From Aggregatilinea lenta (GTDB taxonomy: Bacteria > Chloroflexota > Anaerolineae > Aggregatilineales > Aggregatilineaceae): DNA of 64,000 nt. The stretch spans positions 620,001 through 684,000 of the forward strand of contig NZ_BFCB01000002.1 of assembly GCF_003569045.1 (NCBI RefSeq). The letters run 5' to 3'. A model generated the notes under the pieces. It was not told the origin of the DNA, made no database searches, and saw only the letters and a list, made by a program, of their open reading frames with translations. This document shows, one piece after another, positions 16,999 to 25,380 of this stretch (positions are counted from its first letter, which is position 1; every line of letters begins with the position of its first letter). The position numbers and the translations under genes were made by a program.

Positions 16999-17241
16999 CT
17001 AGTCCTGGTTTCTCACCCGGATCGGCTGCGTCTGCTGCGGAAAAGGGAGCACGCGCGATGCTGTGGGACGGGCGAGCTTGGCCGCCTTGTGCAGCGCAAC
17101 GGCAGGCCGGGCAGCGTGCATGGCTGGCTCGGCTTGTTCATCCAAAGGGCGGCTGGCGCGCGAAAGCAGACGCCCCATTACCAGACCAACCGGGACTGAC
17201 GCAGCGAACCATCCTACAACGATAACCGCGAGTGTATTCAT
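16999..17241 (-). CDS. possible small single-span membrane protein
   Basis: 80 aa. Residues 1-26 (MNTLAVIVVGWFAASVPVGL onward) form one clear transmembrane helix with a small-residue face, followed by a basic, Ala/Pro-rich cytoplasmic tail without family resemblance. The start at 17241 has only a weak GGA ahead; a start at 17259 is also possible. Kept because of the well-formed membrane segment and the AT-rich promoter-like DNA upstream, but it could be fortuitous. Confidence 0.4.
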   Translation of the reverse strand: MNTLAVIVVGWFAASVPVGLVMGRLLSRASRPLDEQAEPAMHAARPAVALHKAAKLARPTASRVLPFPQQTQPIRVRNQD

Positions 17242-17556
17242 GTTACGTCCATTCATCATTTATCTTTCATCCATTAAAACACAGGTTCTCGCCGTTTGTC
17301 AACCATTTTGCAGGCCCAAATCTTTTATTTTAGTCTTGAAAATTTAAATAGGGAGTAGTAAGAGCGTAGCAGCGACTCGTTATTCGCACAACTTTCATAA
17401 AGCTAAAGAACCTGTGAAATTTTCCGCACTATGCCGCGCCGCCGCCGGGCGAGCCACTGGCCCGCAGGCGCCTATTCTTCCCTCAGTTGGGGCCAAAACC
17501 CGGCTCGCTGGCAAGATGGTCGGGGACTGGGGCACGGTTTCGATGCTTGCGGCCTA

Positions 17557-17565
17557 TGGTACAAT
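17557..17565 (+). promoter_or_regulatory. extended -10 promoter for the response regulator
   Basis: TG-G-TACAAT about 48 bp upstream of the receiver-protein start. The rest of the 17260-17556 gap is AT-rich at its left end and shows no gene. Confidence 0.4.
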
Positions 17566-17613
17566 GAAATCACATCTGACGCCTTCCTTAAGCCAACCCG
17601 AGATAACTGCTGC

Positions 17614-18054
17614 ATGCTCTATAATGTGTTGATTGTAGACGACGATCGTCGTACCGCTGAGAGTTTGGCCGCACAAGTCTGCGTGCTGGGGCATACCGTC
17701 GCCACCGCTTACGGCCCGCGTATGGCGATGCAGCATCTCAGCGAGGTCATCCCGGACGTGATCATGCTCGACCTCAACATGCCGGGCGTCAACGGCCTGG
17801 AAGTCGTGCGCTTCCTGCGCCGCGACCCGGCCACGGCGCGCGTTCCGGTCGTCATCGTGTCCGCCAGCGACGCCCAGGATACCATCCACCAGGCGCTCGC
17901 CAGCGGCGCGAACCACTACCTGATCAAACCGCCCACCGTGGAAGACATCGAGCAAGCGCTGGAAGTCGTCATGCGTAACAATCTACCGCCCCACCGCAAC
18001 GGTAACGGGAGCGGCAAGAATGGCAGCGCCACCTCTCGCAGCATAATCAGGTAA
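17614..18054 (+). CDS. single-domain response regulator (receiver only)
   Basis: 146 aa CheY-like receiver. The start at 17614 gives the standard MLYNVLIVDDD N-terminus; upstream in-frame sequence is not receiver-like. Acidic pocket Asp9-Asp11, phospho-acceptor Asp53 (MLDLNMPG), Ser83 (VIVSAS) and Lys105 (LIKPP) are all present, so it should be phosphorylated. No output domain follows; the last ~25 residues are an Asn/Gly/Ser-rich tail. No histidine kinase lies in the window, so the partner is an orphan elsewhere. Its 3' end overlaps the convergent secreted-protein gene by 8 bp. Confidence 0.88.
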   Translation: MLYNVLIVDDDRRTAESLAAQVCVLGHTVATAYGPRMAMQHLSEVIPDVIMLDLNMPGVNGLEVVRFLRRDPATARVPVVIVSASDAQDTIHQALASGANHYLIKPPTVEDIEQALEVVMRNNLPPHRNGNGSGKNGSATSRSIIR

Positions 18055-19594
18055 TATAAGCCCAACCGACCGCTCCATTGCCCACCACGCGGCCATTCGG
18101 CAGCGTCAGATAGAACAGGTACACCGGCGCTGGCTCGCGCGTGGTCGCGACCTGCTGGAACGTGACGGTATACGTCTGCTCCGGCGCGAGCGCCCACCCC
18201 AGCCGGTCCGCCACGCCCGGCGCGTTCTCCCAGATCTGCCCGATGCCGCCTGATGGACGGTAACGCTCCAGCGGGGGGGCTTCCTGCGGTTCCGCCGTGC
18301 CCGCGTCCGGCGACGTCGGGAAGCTGGACGAGAGGAAATACGCCGACGCGCCGCCGTTCACGCTGTCACCGTAGAAAATGTAGATCTCGCCCGTGTCCGG
18401 TCGCCAGACGATCGCACCGCCCTCGAATTCCTGGTACACCGCCTGCGTCTGGAACGCCTCGGACGCGGGGCAACCGTCGGCCTGCCCGAAGAAGAACGTA
18501 TTCGGGCAGTGTACCTCGACCTGCGCCTCGACGCTTTCGGCGCGGTCCGCCGTGTAGAGCCGGTACGTCACGCTGTAGAGCGCGTTGTCGGGCAGGTAAA
18601 CCGTGGCCGAGCCTTTAGGCGACTGTGCCGTGACGACCGTCTGCGACATCGACGTGCCGGGTACCGTTTCCTCGACGGACACGCCGCCCGTGCCGCGTAC
18701 CTCCCAGGAGATGGTCACCGGCGCGCTGGGATTCACCACCGTGGGCGAGACCGAAAACGCGACGATGTTCCCGCTGGGCGTGATCACGCTGCCGCCCGCG
18801 TCGGGCACGGTCGGCGGCGGTTGGATCTGCACGTCCGAGGACGGCAGCGTCGTGTCGCCGGTCACCGGGATCGTAATGCGCGCCTCGTCGTACACGCTGC
18901 CGGACACGACATTGATCACGCGCAGCCGCAGCGCGATCGCCTGATGATCCTGGCGCCACACCGGCGCGACGATGCCCGTGCCCGACGACGGCACCCATAA
19001 CACACTGCGCGGCAGCTCAACCGAAACCGCCGCCCCGTCCGAGAAGACCTGATCGAACACCAGATTCGAGCCTGGCACGCGGTTGGAGACGGTCCACGTC
19101 ACGGGAATCAGCACCTGACCCGCCGCGACCTGCGCCGCGTCCACGGTGACCGCGTCCGCCGTGAAGGAGTCGATCACCGGCGATACCGTGTCCAATGCGC
19201 TGTACGGAATGGTCAGGGTGCGCTGTTCCAGAATGCGCGAGTCCACATCCACGATGGACAGCAGATAGGTGGGCGGGCCGAAGGTCTGCGGATGCGCGAT
19301 CGTCACCCGGCGCGAGTCGTTGGATTCCAACGGGACACTGTTGTCCTGAAACACCGGCACCCAGCGGTTCTGCTGGTAAACGTGCAGCGTCAGGCGCGCG
19401 CCGCCGGTCACGCCGACCGTCGTCCAGGCCAGCTCCGTGGCGGCGCTGCCCGCTTCAAGGTCGGCCATGCTGATCGCGTCGAGCGAGCTGGTAAACGTGA
19501 TGATGGTGGGTATGGCTTGCTGCGCGCGCGCCACAGGGATACCCGTCAGAGCCAGCGCCAGCACCAGGAGACACACGAGCACAAGTCGTTTCAT
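18047..19594 (-). CDS. secreted Ig-like repeat protein
   Basis: 515 aa. The signal peptide covers about residues 1-24 (VLALALTGIPVARA). Two to three beta-sandwich domains follow, with Ig-like phrases PTIITFTSSLDAISM, SPVIDSFTADAVTVDAAQV and VAFSVSPTVVNPSAPVTISW, separated by Thr/Pro-poor linkers. The C-terminal ~130 residues contain CPNTFFFGQADGCP and GGAIVWRPDTGEIYIFYGD, which resembles an LGFP-type wall-binding repeat. The likely role is a cell-surface binding or structural protein; no catalytic motif is visible and no specific function can be assigned. Confidence 0.75.
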   Translation of the reverse strand: MKRLVLVCLLVLALALTGIPVARAQQAIPTIITFTSSLDAISMADLEAGSAATELAWTTVGVTGGARLTLHVYQQNRWVPVFQDNSVPLESNDSRRVTIAHPQTFGPPTYLLSIVDVDSRILEQRTLTIPYSALDTVSPVIDSFTADAVTVDAAQVAAGQVLIPVTWTVSNRVPGSNLVFDQVFSDGAAVSVELPRSVLWVPSSGTGIVAPVWRQDHQAIALRLRVINVVSGSVYDEARITIPVTGDTTLPSSDVQIQPPPTVPDAGGSVITPSGNIVAFSVSPTVVNPSAPVTISWEVRGTGGVSVEETVPGTSMSQTVVTAQSPKGSATVYLPDNALYSVTYRLYTADRAESVEAQVEVHCPNTFFFGQADGCPASEAFQTQAVYQEFEGGAIVWRPDTGEIYIFYGDSVNGGASAYFLSSSFPTSPDAGTAEPQEAPPLERYRPSGGIGQIWENAPGVADRLGWALAPEQTYTVTFQQVATTREPAPVYLFYLTLPNGRVVGNGAVGWAYIT

Positions 19595-19825
19595 CGCCTT
19601 CCCTCTCCACCTTGTTCCCGGATCGCCGCACGCCGCGCGCGGGCGGTCCCGTCCCGATACGCATATGCAAAAGGGTACAGCGGTGGGTGGAAAGCGGCAA
19701 GTTAGAGGGATCTTGTCAAGGTATTGCGCGAGGAGAATAAATCGATCCGGTTATGAGCAGTACTCATTCCCGGCCCTGATCCAATTAAGTTAGCAAAAGC
19801 AGAGAAGCACGATCACGCGTGATCC

Positions 19826-19888
19826 GTAGGGACGGGGCTTGCTCCGCCCGTTGAGAAAAAACCGGGTAGGGCAAACCCTACCCCCTAC
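19826..19888. repeat. REPIN in the gap after the GNAT array
   Basis: GTAGGGACGGGGCTTGCTCC at 19826 and a unit ending CCTACCCCCTAC at 19888 in inverted arrangement, separated by about 15 bp. The 380 bp gap at 19595-19975 holds only this and a short TTAAGTTAGC flank like that of the copy at 9928. Confidence 0.8.
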
Positions 19889-19975
19889 AAAAAACGGCAG
19901 GGAACGCCCAGGGAAAATCGCACTTGTTCTTTAGCGAGCAAAAATAGGAACGTAAATTCTCGCCTATTTCGCACC

Positions 19976-20554
19976 CTACTTTGGCCGGATGTTCAGCTTC
20001 TCCACCAGCGCGGCGCGGCCTGGCCACTCATCGCGCAGCAGGCCGTAGTTCAGGTTATCCTGCCACGCGCCATCCACGAACCACATCCCGCGACGGCGAA
20101 CCTCGTAGACGAAGCCCACTTTTTCCATCATGCGCTGCACGCGCACGTTGGGAGCCATCGTGCCGATGAAAATCCGGCGCAGATCCAGCCAGTTGAACAG
20201 ATAATCGACCAGCAGGATGAAGCCGTCCGTGCCATAGCCGCCACCCCAATACGCCGGCTCGCCGATCATCGCGCCCAGGTTCGCAAAGCGGTGCGTGTTG
20301 GACATCCAGTTGATCCCCATCTGTCCAATTGGCGTGCCATCTTTGGTCTGCACGCCAAACTCGATACGCTGCTCGCCGCGCTTATCGAGCGACTCTACCC
20401 ATTCCTGATACCACTGTTTCCCGGTTGCCTTGGAGAGGATCGGGCGGTCCCCCGCGCTGCCCCAATAAGCCGCGATGCTGTTTTCCCAACTCGGGAGGCA
20501 ATCAAAATACGTCTCTCCATAGGGAACTAGATCGACCAGGATACCCTCTAGCAT
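19976..20554 (-). CDS. GNAT acetyltransferase, array copy 1 (last in operon)
   Basis: 192 aa Acetyltransf_3/RimJ-type GNAT, expected to move acetyl from acetyl-CoA to an amine. Motif A is PAYWGGGYGTDGF (the loop binding the CoA pyrophosphate). The following helix NVRVQRMMEKVGF is the family's conserved Asn-containing segment, and the end is YGLLRDEWPGRAALVEKL. It is closest by eye to copy 2. The C-terminus stops at NIRPK, without the PEPEA-like tail of the upstream copies, as fits a terminal gene with no downstream start to serve. Its ribosome binding site GGAGG lies inside the last codons of copy 2. The substrate is unknown. Confidence 0.9.
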   Translation of the reverse strand: MLEGILVDLVPYGETYFDCLPSWENSIAAYWGSAGDRPILSKATGKQWYQEWVESLDKRGEQRIEFGVQTKDGTPIGQMGINWMSNTHRFANLGAMIGEPAYWGGGYGTDGFILLVDYLFNWLDLRRIFIGTMAPNVRVQRMMEKVGFVYEVRRRGMWFVDGAWQDNLNYGLLRDEWPGRAALVEKLNIRPK

Positions 20555-20558
20555 GATG

Positions 20559-21152
20559 TCATGCCTCCGGTTTTGGGCGTGCTTTCAGCCCCAGCTTCTC
20601 AACCAGCGCCGCGCGGCCCGGCCACTCGTCGCGCAGGATGCCGTAGATCAGGTCGTCCTGCCACGCGCCGTCCACGAGCCACAGGTCGCGGTGGCGACCT
20701 TCGTACACGAAGCCGACCTTCTCCATCATGCGCTGCACGCGCACGTTGCTTTCCATCGTGCCGATGTAGATCCGGCGTAAATCGAGCCAGTTGAACAGGT
20801 AATCGACCAGCAGGATAAACCCGTCCGTGCCGTACCCGCCGTTCCAGTAAGCGGGATCGCCGATCAGCGCGCCCAGGTTGGTGAAACGGTGCGTGCTCGA
20901 CATCCAGTTGATGCCCATCTGCCCGATCGGCGTGCCGTCTTTGGTCTGCACGCCGAACTCAACACGCTGGTCGCCGCGCTTGTCAAGCGACTCCACCCAC
21001 TCCTGGTGCCAGCGTTTCGCGGTCGCCTTCGACAGCAGCGGGCGATCCCCGGCGCTGCCCCAGTAGCCCGCAGGACCGTTTTCCCAGGCCGGAACGCACT
21101 CGAAATATGCGTTCCCATAGGGCACCAGATCGACCAGGATCCCCTCTAGCAT
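20559..21152 (-). CDS. GNAT acetyltransferase, array copy 2
   Basis: 197 aa, near-duplicate of copy 1 over its whole length (both have LSKAT, EWVESLDKRG, FGVQTKDGTPIGQMGINWMS). The CoA loop is PAYWNGGYGTDGF, with Asn replacing the first Gly. It ends RPKPEA, where the codons CCG GAG GCA form the GGAGG ribosome binding site for copy 1, 4 bp after the stop codon. Its variable patch, compared with copy 1, lies between residues 12 and 28 and around 150-162, which in GNATs line the acceptor side. Confidence 0.9.
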   Translation of the reverse strand: MLEGILVDLVPYGNAYFECVPAWENGPAGYWGSAGDRPLLSKATAKRWHQEWVESLDKRGDQRVEFGVQTKDGTPIGQMGINWMSSTHRFTNLGALIGDPAYWNGGYGTDGFILLVDYLFNWLDLRRIYIGTMESNVRVQRMMEKVGFVYEGRHRDLWLVDGAWQDDLIYGILRDEWPGRAALVEKLGLKARPKPEA

Positions 21153-21156
21153 TGCG

Positions 21157-21750
21157 TCATGCCTCCGGTTCTGGGCGGGGTTGCAGCCCCAGCTTCTCCA
21201 CCAAAGCGGCCCTGCCCGGCCACTCGTCCTGCAGCGCGCCGTAGATCAGCGCGTCCTGCCAGTCCCCATCCGCGTACCACATCTCGCGCTGGCGGCCTTC
21301 GAACGTAAACCCAATCTTATCCATCATGCGCTGGACGCGCACGTTGGATGCCATCGTCTCAGCATAAAGCCGCCGCAGATCGAGCCAGTTGAACAGGAAG
21401 TCGATCAGCAGGATGAATCCATCCGTGCCGTAGCCGCCGCCCCAATAGGCCGGGTTGCCGATCTGCACGCCCAGGTTGGCGCTGCGGTGCACCGTCAAGG
21501 CGAAGTTCACGCCCATCTGCCCGATCGGGGTGCCGCGTTTGGTCCGCACGCCGAACTGGATGCGGCGCACACCCTCGCGATCCAGCGGTTCCAGCCGGGC
21601 CCGGTACCAGCCCTCGGCCATCGAACGCGACACGATCGGACGGTCGCCCACCGTGCCCCAATACGCCGCCGGGCCGTTGAACCACGTCGCCATCTGCTCG
21701 CCAAACGCATGGCCGAGCGGCACCAGATCGACCAGGATACCCTCGAGCAT
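21157..21750 (-). CDS. GNAT acetyltransferase, array copy 3
   Basis: 197 aa. It shares the N-terminus MLEGILVDLVP and the loop NPAYWGGGYGTDGF with copies 1 and 2 but has a different segment 12-60 (HAFGEQMATWFNGPAAYW) and a more basic acceptor region (YRARLEPLDREGVRRIQF, VRTKRGTPIG). It ends PRPEPEA, whose codons supply GGAGG for copy 2. The next step of the pathway cannot be inferred from the sequence. Confidence 0.9.
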   Translation of the reverse strand: MLEGILVDLVPLGHAFGEQMATWFNGPAAYWGTVGDRPIVSRSMAEGWYRARLEPLDREGVRRIQFGVRTKRGTPIGQMGVNFALTVHRSANLGVQIGNPAYWGGGYGTDGFILLIDFLFNWLDLRRLYAETMASNVRVQRMMDKIGFTFEGRQREMWYADGDWQDALIYGALQDEWPGRAALVEKLGLQPRPEPEA

Positions 21751-21753
21751 CGC

Positions 21754-22338
21754 TTACGCCTCTGGTTCCGGGTGCGGCTTCAGCCCGATCTTCTCGACCA
21801 GCGCCGCCCGGCCCGGCCACTCCTCGCGCTGGATGCCATACACCAGCGTGTCGCTCCACGCGCCGTCCACGTACCAATACGCGGACCGGCGCACCTCGAA
21901 CGTAAAGCCGGTCCTGGCCATCTGGCGCTGCACGCGCTCGTTGAGCGCCATCGTCTCGACGATGATCCGGCGCAGGTCGAGCCACTCGAACGCGTACTCC
22001 GCGATCAGCAGCAGCGCGTCGGTCCCGTACCCACCGCCCCAATAGGCCGGATCGCCGAGGCTCAGCCCGATCTCGGTGGTGCGGTGGTGCGCGGACACCC
22101 AGTTCAGGCTGGCGTCGCCAATCGGCGTGCCCGCTTTGGTCTGCACGCCAAAGATCAGCGCGCCGCCGTTATCCGTTTCCTGGCGACGCTGCCGCCAGCG
22201 GTCCACCGAGGCGCGGCTGAGCACCATCACGTCGCCCGCGCTGGCCCAGACCGTCGATGGGCCGTTGACCCACACCTGATTCTTCGCCCAAAACCGATCC
22301 CCAAACGGCACCAGATCGACCAGAATGCCCTCCAACAT
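21754..22338 (-). CDS. GNAT acetyltransferase, array copy 4
   Basis: 194 aa. The start at 22338 (MLEGILVDLVPFG) is fixed by alignment with the other copies and by GGAGG in the codons ending copy 5; an upstream ATG at 22428 lies inside copy 5. Distinct features are RFWAKNQVWVNG, SRASVDRWRQRRQETDNG and LIAEYAFEWLDLRRIIVET. The CoA loop is PAYWGGGYGTDAL. It ends HPEPEA and leaves a 3 bp gap to copy 3. Confidence 0.9.
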   Translation of the reverse strand: MLEGILVDLVPFGDRFWAKNQVWVNGPSTVWASAGDVMVLSRASVDRWRQRRQETDNGGALIFGVQTKAGTPIGDASLNWVSAHHRTTEIGLSLGDPAYWGGGYGTDALLLIAEYAFEWLDLRRIIVETMALNERVQRQMARTGFTFEVRRSAYWYVDGAWSDTLVYGIQREEWPGRAALVEKIGLKPHPEPEA

Positions 22339-22342
22339 AGGC

Positions 22343-22936
22343 TCAGTCCTCCGGGTCCGGGCGCGGCTGCAAGCCCAGTTTCTCGACCATCGCCGCTCGA
22401 CCCGGCCATTCCTCGCGCAGCATGCCATAGCCCACCACGTCTACCCACTGGCCGTTGACCCAGGTCGCGTCACGCTGGCGGCCTTCGAGCGTGAAGCCTA
22501 CCTTGTCCATCTGGCGCAGCACGCGCTCGTTGGGCGCCATCGTCACCAGCCAGCAGCGGCGCAGGTCGAGCACGTCGAAGGCGTAGTCGAGCAGGAGCAG
22601 CACCGCATCCGTACCGTAGCCACCGCCCCAATAGGCCGGTTCGCTGATGACCGCGCCCAGGTTCGCCCAGCGATGTGCGGGCACCATCCAGTTAATGCCG
22701 ACGTACCCCAGCGGCTTGCCGCTCTTGGTCTGGATGCCGAACGGCACGCCCATGTCGCCGTCGTCCTCGTCGGACAGCCACTCGGCGTGGTCGCGGTCCA
22801 CGGCAGCCTGGGAGACGAAGCGGCGGTCGCCCATGCTGCCCCAAAAGCGCGACTCGTTGTTCCACCAGTCATGGTCGCGGTCCATAAATGCCTTGCCGTA
22901 TGGCACAAGATCGACCAACAATCCTCGAAGGATCAT
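22343..22936 (-). CDS. GNAT acetyltransferase, array copy 5
   Basis: 197 aa with a variant N-terminus MILRGLLVDLVPYG. Aromatic-rich acceptor segment DRDHDWWNNESRFW and an acidic loop EWLSDEDDGDMG not found in the neighbours; CoA loop EPAYWGGGYGTDAV. It ends RPDPED, where CCG GAG GAC carries the ribosome binding site of copy 4. It has its own GGGAG in the 13 bp gap before its start. Confidence 0.9.
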   Translation of the reverse strand: MILRGLLVDLVPYGKAFMDRDHDWWNNESRFWGSMGDRRFVSQAAVDRDHAEWLSDEDDGDMGVPFGIQTKSGKPLGYVGINWMVPAHRWANLGAVISEPAYWGGGYGTDAVLLLLDYAFDVLDLRRCWLVTMAPNERVLRQMDKVGFTLEGRQRDATWVNGQWVDVVGYGMLREEWPGRAAMVEKLGLQPRPDPED

Positions 22937-22949
22937 GTTATTCTCCCGT

Positions 22950-23525
22950 TCAGCGCGCTTCCAGCCCGATGCGCGCGATCACAGCCTCGCGGCCCGGCCA
23001 CTCGTCGCGCAGCAGGCCATAGGCCAGCAAGTCGGCCCAGTCGTTACTGGCCCACACCGCCTCGCGTTGGCGGCCTTCCAGCGTGAAGCCCACCTTGACC
23101 ATCTGGCGCTGCACGCGCTCGTTGAGGCTCATCGTCATCAGCCACAGCTTGTGTGCGTCGAGCCAGTTGAAGCCGAAGTCGACCAGCAGTGTCAGCGCGT
23201 CCGTGCCGTAGCCCCCGCCCCAATAGGCCGGGTCGCCGATGATCGCGGAGAGCATCAGCACGCGGTGATGCGGGTGCACGCGGTTGAACGCGAACATGCC
23301 GATCGGCGTGCCCTCTTTGGTCTGCACGCCGAAGGCCATGCGCAGATCGCCCTGCTCGACCTCTTCCAGCCGCTCCTTGCGCATCTCTTCTACTTCGCGG
23401 TGCGTGACGATCCAGCGCCCGCCCGTCGCCCAGAAATAAACGCCCTCGCCGTTGTGCCAGTCGTGCACGTGCTCCCAAAAGCGATCCCCATAGGGAACGA
23501 GATCCACCAGCAGACCTTCGAGCAC
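22950..23525 (-). CDS. GNAT acetyltransferase, array copy 6 (GTG start)
   Basis: 191 aa; the start codon at 23525 is GTG, required to keep the conserved MLEGLLVDLVPYG N-terminus. It belongs to the WLDAHKLWLM group with copies 7 and 8, and its end VIARIGLEAR lacks the Pro-Glu tail, matching the wider 13 bp gap to copy 5. Charged helix REVEEMRKERLEEVEQGD at about 44-61; CoA loop DPAYWGGGYGTDAL. Confidence 0.88.
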   Translation of the reverse strand: MLEGLLVDLVPYGDRFWEHVHDWHNGEGVYFWATGGRWIVTHREVEEMRKERLEEVEQGDLRMAFGVQTKEGTPIGMFAFNRVHPHHRVLMLSAIIGDPAYWGGGYGTDALTLLVDFGFNWLDAHKLWLMTMSLNERVQRQMVKVGFTLEGRQREAVWASNDWADLLAYGLLRDEWPGREAVIARIGLEAR

Positions 23526-23529
23526 CGGC

Positions 23530-24126
23530 CTACCCTGCCTCTGGCGCGGAGCGCGCCTTCAGCCCGATGCGCGCGATCACCGCCTCACGGCCCGGCCACT
23601 CCTCGCGCAGCAAGCCGTATTGCAGCTCGTCGGTCCACTGCCCGTTGGCATACATGCCCGCGCGCAGGCGCACTTCCAGCGTGAAGCCGACTTTCGCCAT
23701 CTGGCGCTGCACGCGCTCGTTGATGCCCATCGTGCCCAGCCACAGTTTGTGGAAATCCAGCCAGTCGAAGGCGTAGTCCACCAGCAGCAGCAGGGCATCC
23801 GTGCCGTAGCCGCCACCCCAGAACGCCGGCTCGCCGATCGCCGCGCCGAGCATCGCCAGCCGGTGATGCGGCACGACCCAGCCCATACCAATGTCGCCCA
23901 GCGGCTGGCCGTCCTTCGACTGGATGCCGAACATGATGCCCTGCCAGTGATGCTGCTCGGCGCGCTCGGCCCGCTCGCGCTGGCTGCGCTCCGAGTGCTC
24001 GCGCGACAGGAACCAGCGATCGCCAGCCGTCGCCCAGAACCACGCCTCGCTGTTGCGCCAATGATATTCCTGCCGCTTATAGGCATCGCCGTACGGCACC
24101 AGATCGACCAACAATCCTTCTAACAT
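23530..24126 (-). CDS. GNAT acetyltransferase, array copy 7
   Basis: 198 aa from the ATG at 24126 (MLEGLLVDLVPYGDAY), set by homology and by AGGAGAGGA about 13 nt ahead; longer in-frame starts run into copy 8. Helix SERSQRERAERAEQHHWQG is strongly charged; CoA loop EPAFWGGGYGTDAL. It ends SAPEAG-stop, 4 bp before the GTG of copy 6, with AGAGGCAGGG as a loose ribosome binding site. Confidence 0.88.
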   Translation of the reverse strand: MLEGLLVDLVPYGDAYKRQEYHWRNSEAWFWATAGDRWFLSREHSERSQRERAERAEQHHWQGIMFGIQSKDGQPLGDIGMGWVVPHHRLAMLGAAIGEPAFWGGGYGTDALLLLVDYAFDWLDFHKLWLGTMGINERVQRQMAKVGFTLEVRLRAGMYANGQWTDELQYGLLREEWPGREAVIARIGLKARSAPEAG

Positions 24127-24152
24127 CGGGATTCTTCCTCTCCTGCAGCGGT

Positions 24153-24731
24153 TCAGCGGCGAGCCTTCAGCCCGATGCGTTCGATCACGGTGGCGCGGCC
24201 CGGCCACTCGTCGCGCAGCAGGCCGTACAGCAGTCCGTCCGACCACACGCCGTCCATCAGCGACTCGGCGCGGCTGCGCGCTTCGAGCACGAAGCCCACT
24301 TTTTCCATCTGGCGCTGCACGCGCGCATTGGCGTCCGTCGTGCCCAGCCAGACTTTGTGCATGTCCAGCCAGCCGAACGCGTAATCGACCAGCAGCGTCA
24401 GCGCGTCTGTGCCATAGCCGCCGCCCCAGTAAGCCGGATCTCCGATGCGCGCGCCGAGCATCGCCAGCCGGTGATGCGGCACCAGCCAGTTGATGCTGAA
24501 GAAGCCGATCGGCGTGCCGTCCTTGGTCTGCACGCCAAACGTCACCCCGGCGTCGGGGCGATTCTGGTGTTCCGCCCGGCGCTCGAAGTGCGCCCGCATC
24601 TCCGCGCGGGTCACGATCGGTCGATCGCCCCCGCTGGACCAGTAGCTCGCCTCGTGGTTGCGCCACGTATGTTCCAGATCGTGATAGACCTGCCCATACG
24701 GAACCAGATCCACCAGCAGTCCTTGCAACAT
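24153..24731 (-). CDS. GNAT acetyltransferase, array copy 8
   Basis: 192 aa, N-terminus MLQGLLVDLVPYG. CoA loop DPAYWGGGYGTDALTLLVDY and group signature WLDMHKVWLGT. The conserved Asn segment is ANARVQRQMEKVGF. The end VIERIGLKARR has no Pro-Glu tail, and a 26 bp gap with its own ribosome binding site separates it from copy 7. Confidence 0.9.
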   Translation of the reverse strand: MLQGLLVDLVPYGQVYHDLEHTWRNHEASYWSSGGDRPIVTRAEMRAHFERRAEHQNRPDAGVTFGVQTKDGTPIGFFSINWLVPHHRLAMLGARIGDPAYWGGGYGTDALTLLVDYAFGWLDMHKVWLGTTDANARVQRQMEKVGFVLEARSRAESLMDGVWSDGLLYGLLRDEWPGRATVIERIGLKARR

Positions 24732-24734
24732 GCC

Positions 24735-25343
24735 CTATTCGACCTTTCCATACCGTGTCTCGGCGCGCTGGCGCAGATTGAGCTGTTCCACCAACGCGGC
24801 CCGGCCCGGCCACTCCTCGCGCAGAATGCCATATTCCAGCACGTCGACCGGCTGGCCGTCCACGAAAGTCGCCCCGCGCCGCCGCGCTTCCAGCCGGAAG
24901 CCGCAGTGCTCGACGTTCTGCTGGGCGCGCACGTTAGGCCCCATGGTGCCCAGGTCCAGCCGCCGCAGGTCGAGCCAGTCGAACGCGTACTCCATCAGCA
25001 GCAGCAGGGCGTCCGTGCCGTGCCCACCGGACCAGTAGGCCGGTTCCCCAATCCACGATCCCAGCGAAGCGGTCCGGCTCCACTGATTGACCCAGTTCAG
25101 GCCGGTCGAGCCGATGGTGTTGCCGTCGCGGGCGCGCATCATGAAATGCACGCCGGTGTAGCCGTGTGCCGCACCTTCGCGCCGGTGCTCGACGATGCGC
25201 TTGATCGACGCGCGTGAGATCGGCCCCCAGTCGCCCATGAACGCCCACTGGCGCGACTCGTTATTCCAGTACTGGACCATCTTGTCTTCATACGCGGCGT
25301 TCATCGGGACAAGATCGACCAGCAGCCCCTTGAGCATCGTCAT
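24735..25343 (-). CDS. GNAT acetyltransferase, array copy 9
   Basis: 202 aa. Start MTMLKGLLVDLVP at 25343 (ATG ACG ATG; a start at 25337 is equally possible), with GGGAG upstream. It is more divergent: CoA loop EPAYWSGGHGTDAL (His for Tyr) and GPNVRAQQNVEHCGF, with Cys instead of the usual Val before GF. A basic acceptor segment SRASIKRIVEHRREGA is present. It ends ETRYGKVE, where GGAAAGG acts as ribosome binding site for copy 8, 3 bp downstream. Confidence 0.88.
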   Translation of the reverse strand: MTMLKGLLVDLVPMNAAYEDKMVQYWNNESRQWAFMGDWGPISRASIKRIVEHRREGAAHGYTGVHFMMRARDGNTIGSTGLNWVNQWSRTASLGSWIGEPAYWSGGHGTDALLLLMEYAFDWLDLRRLDLGTMGPNVRAQQNVEHCGFRLEARRRGATFVDGQPVDVLEYGILREEWPGRAALVEQLNLRQRAETRYGKVE

Positions 25344-25380
25344 CGCCGCACGCTCCCTTGCCTGTGCGTCCCGCGTGCGA

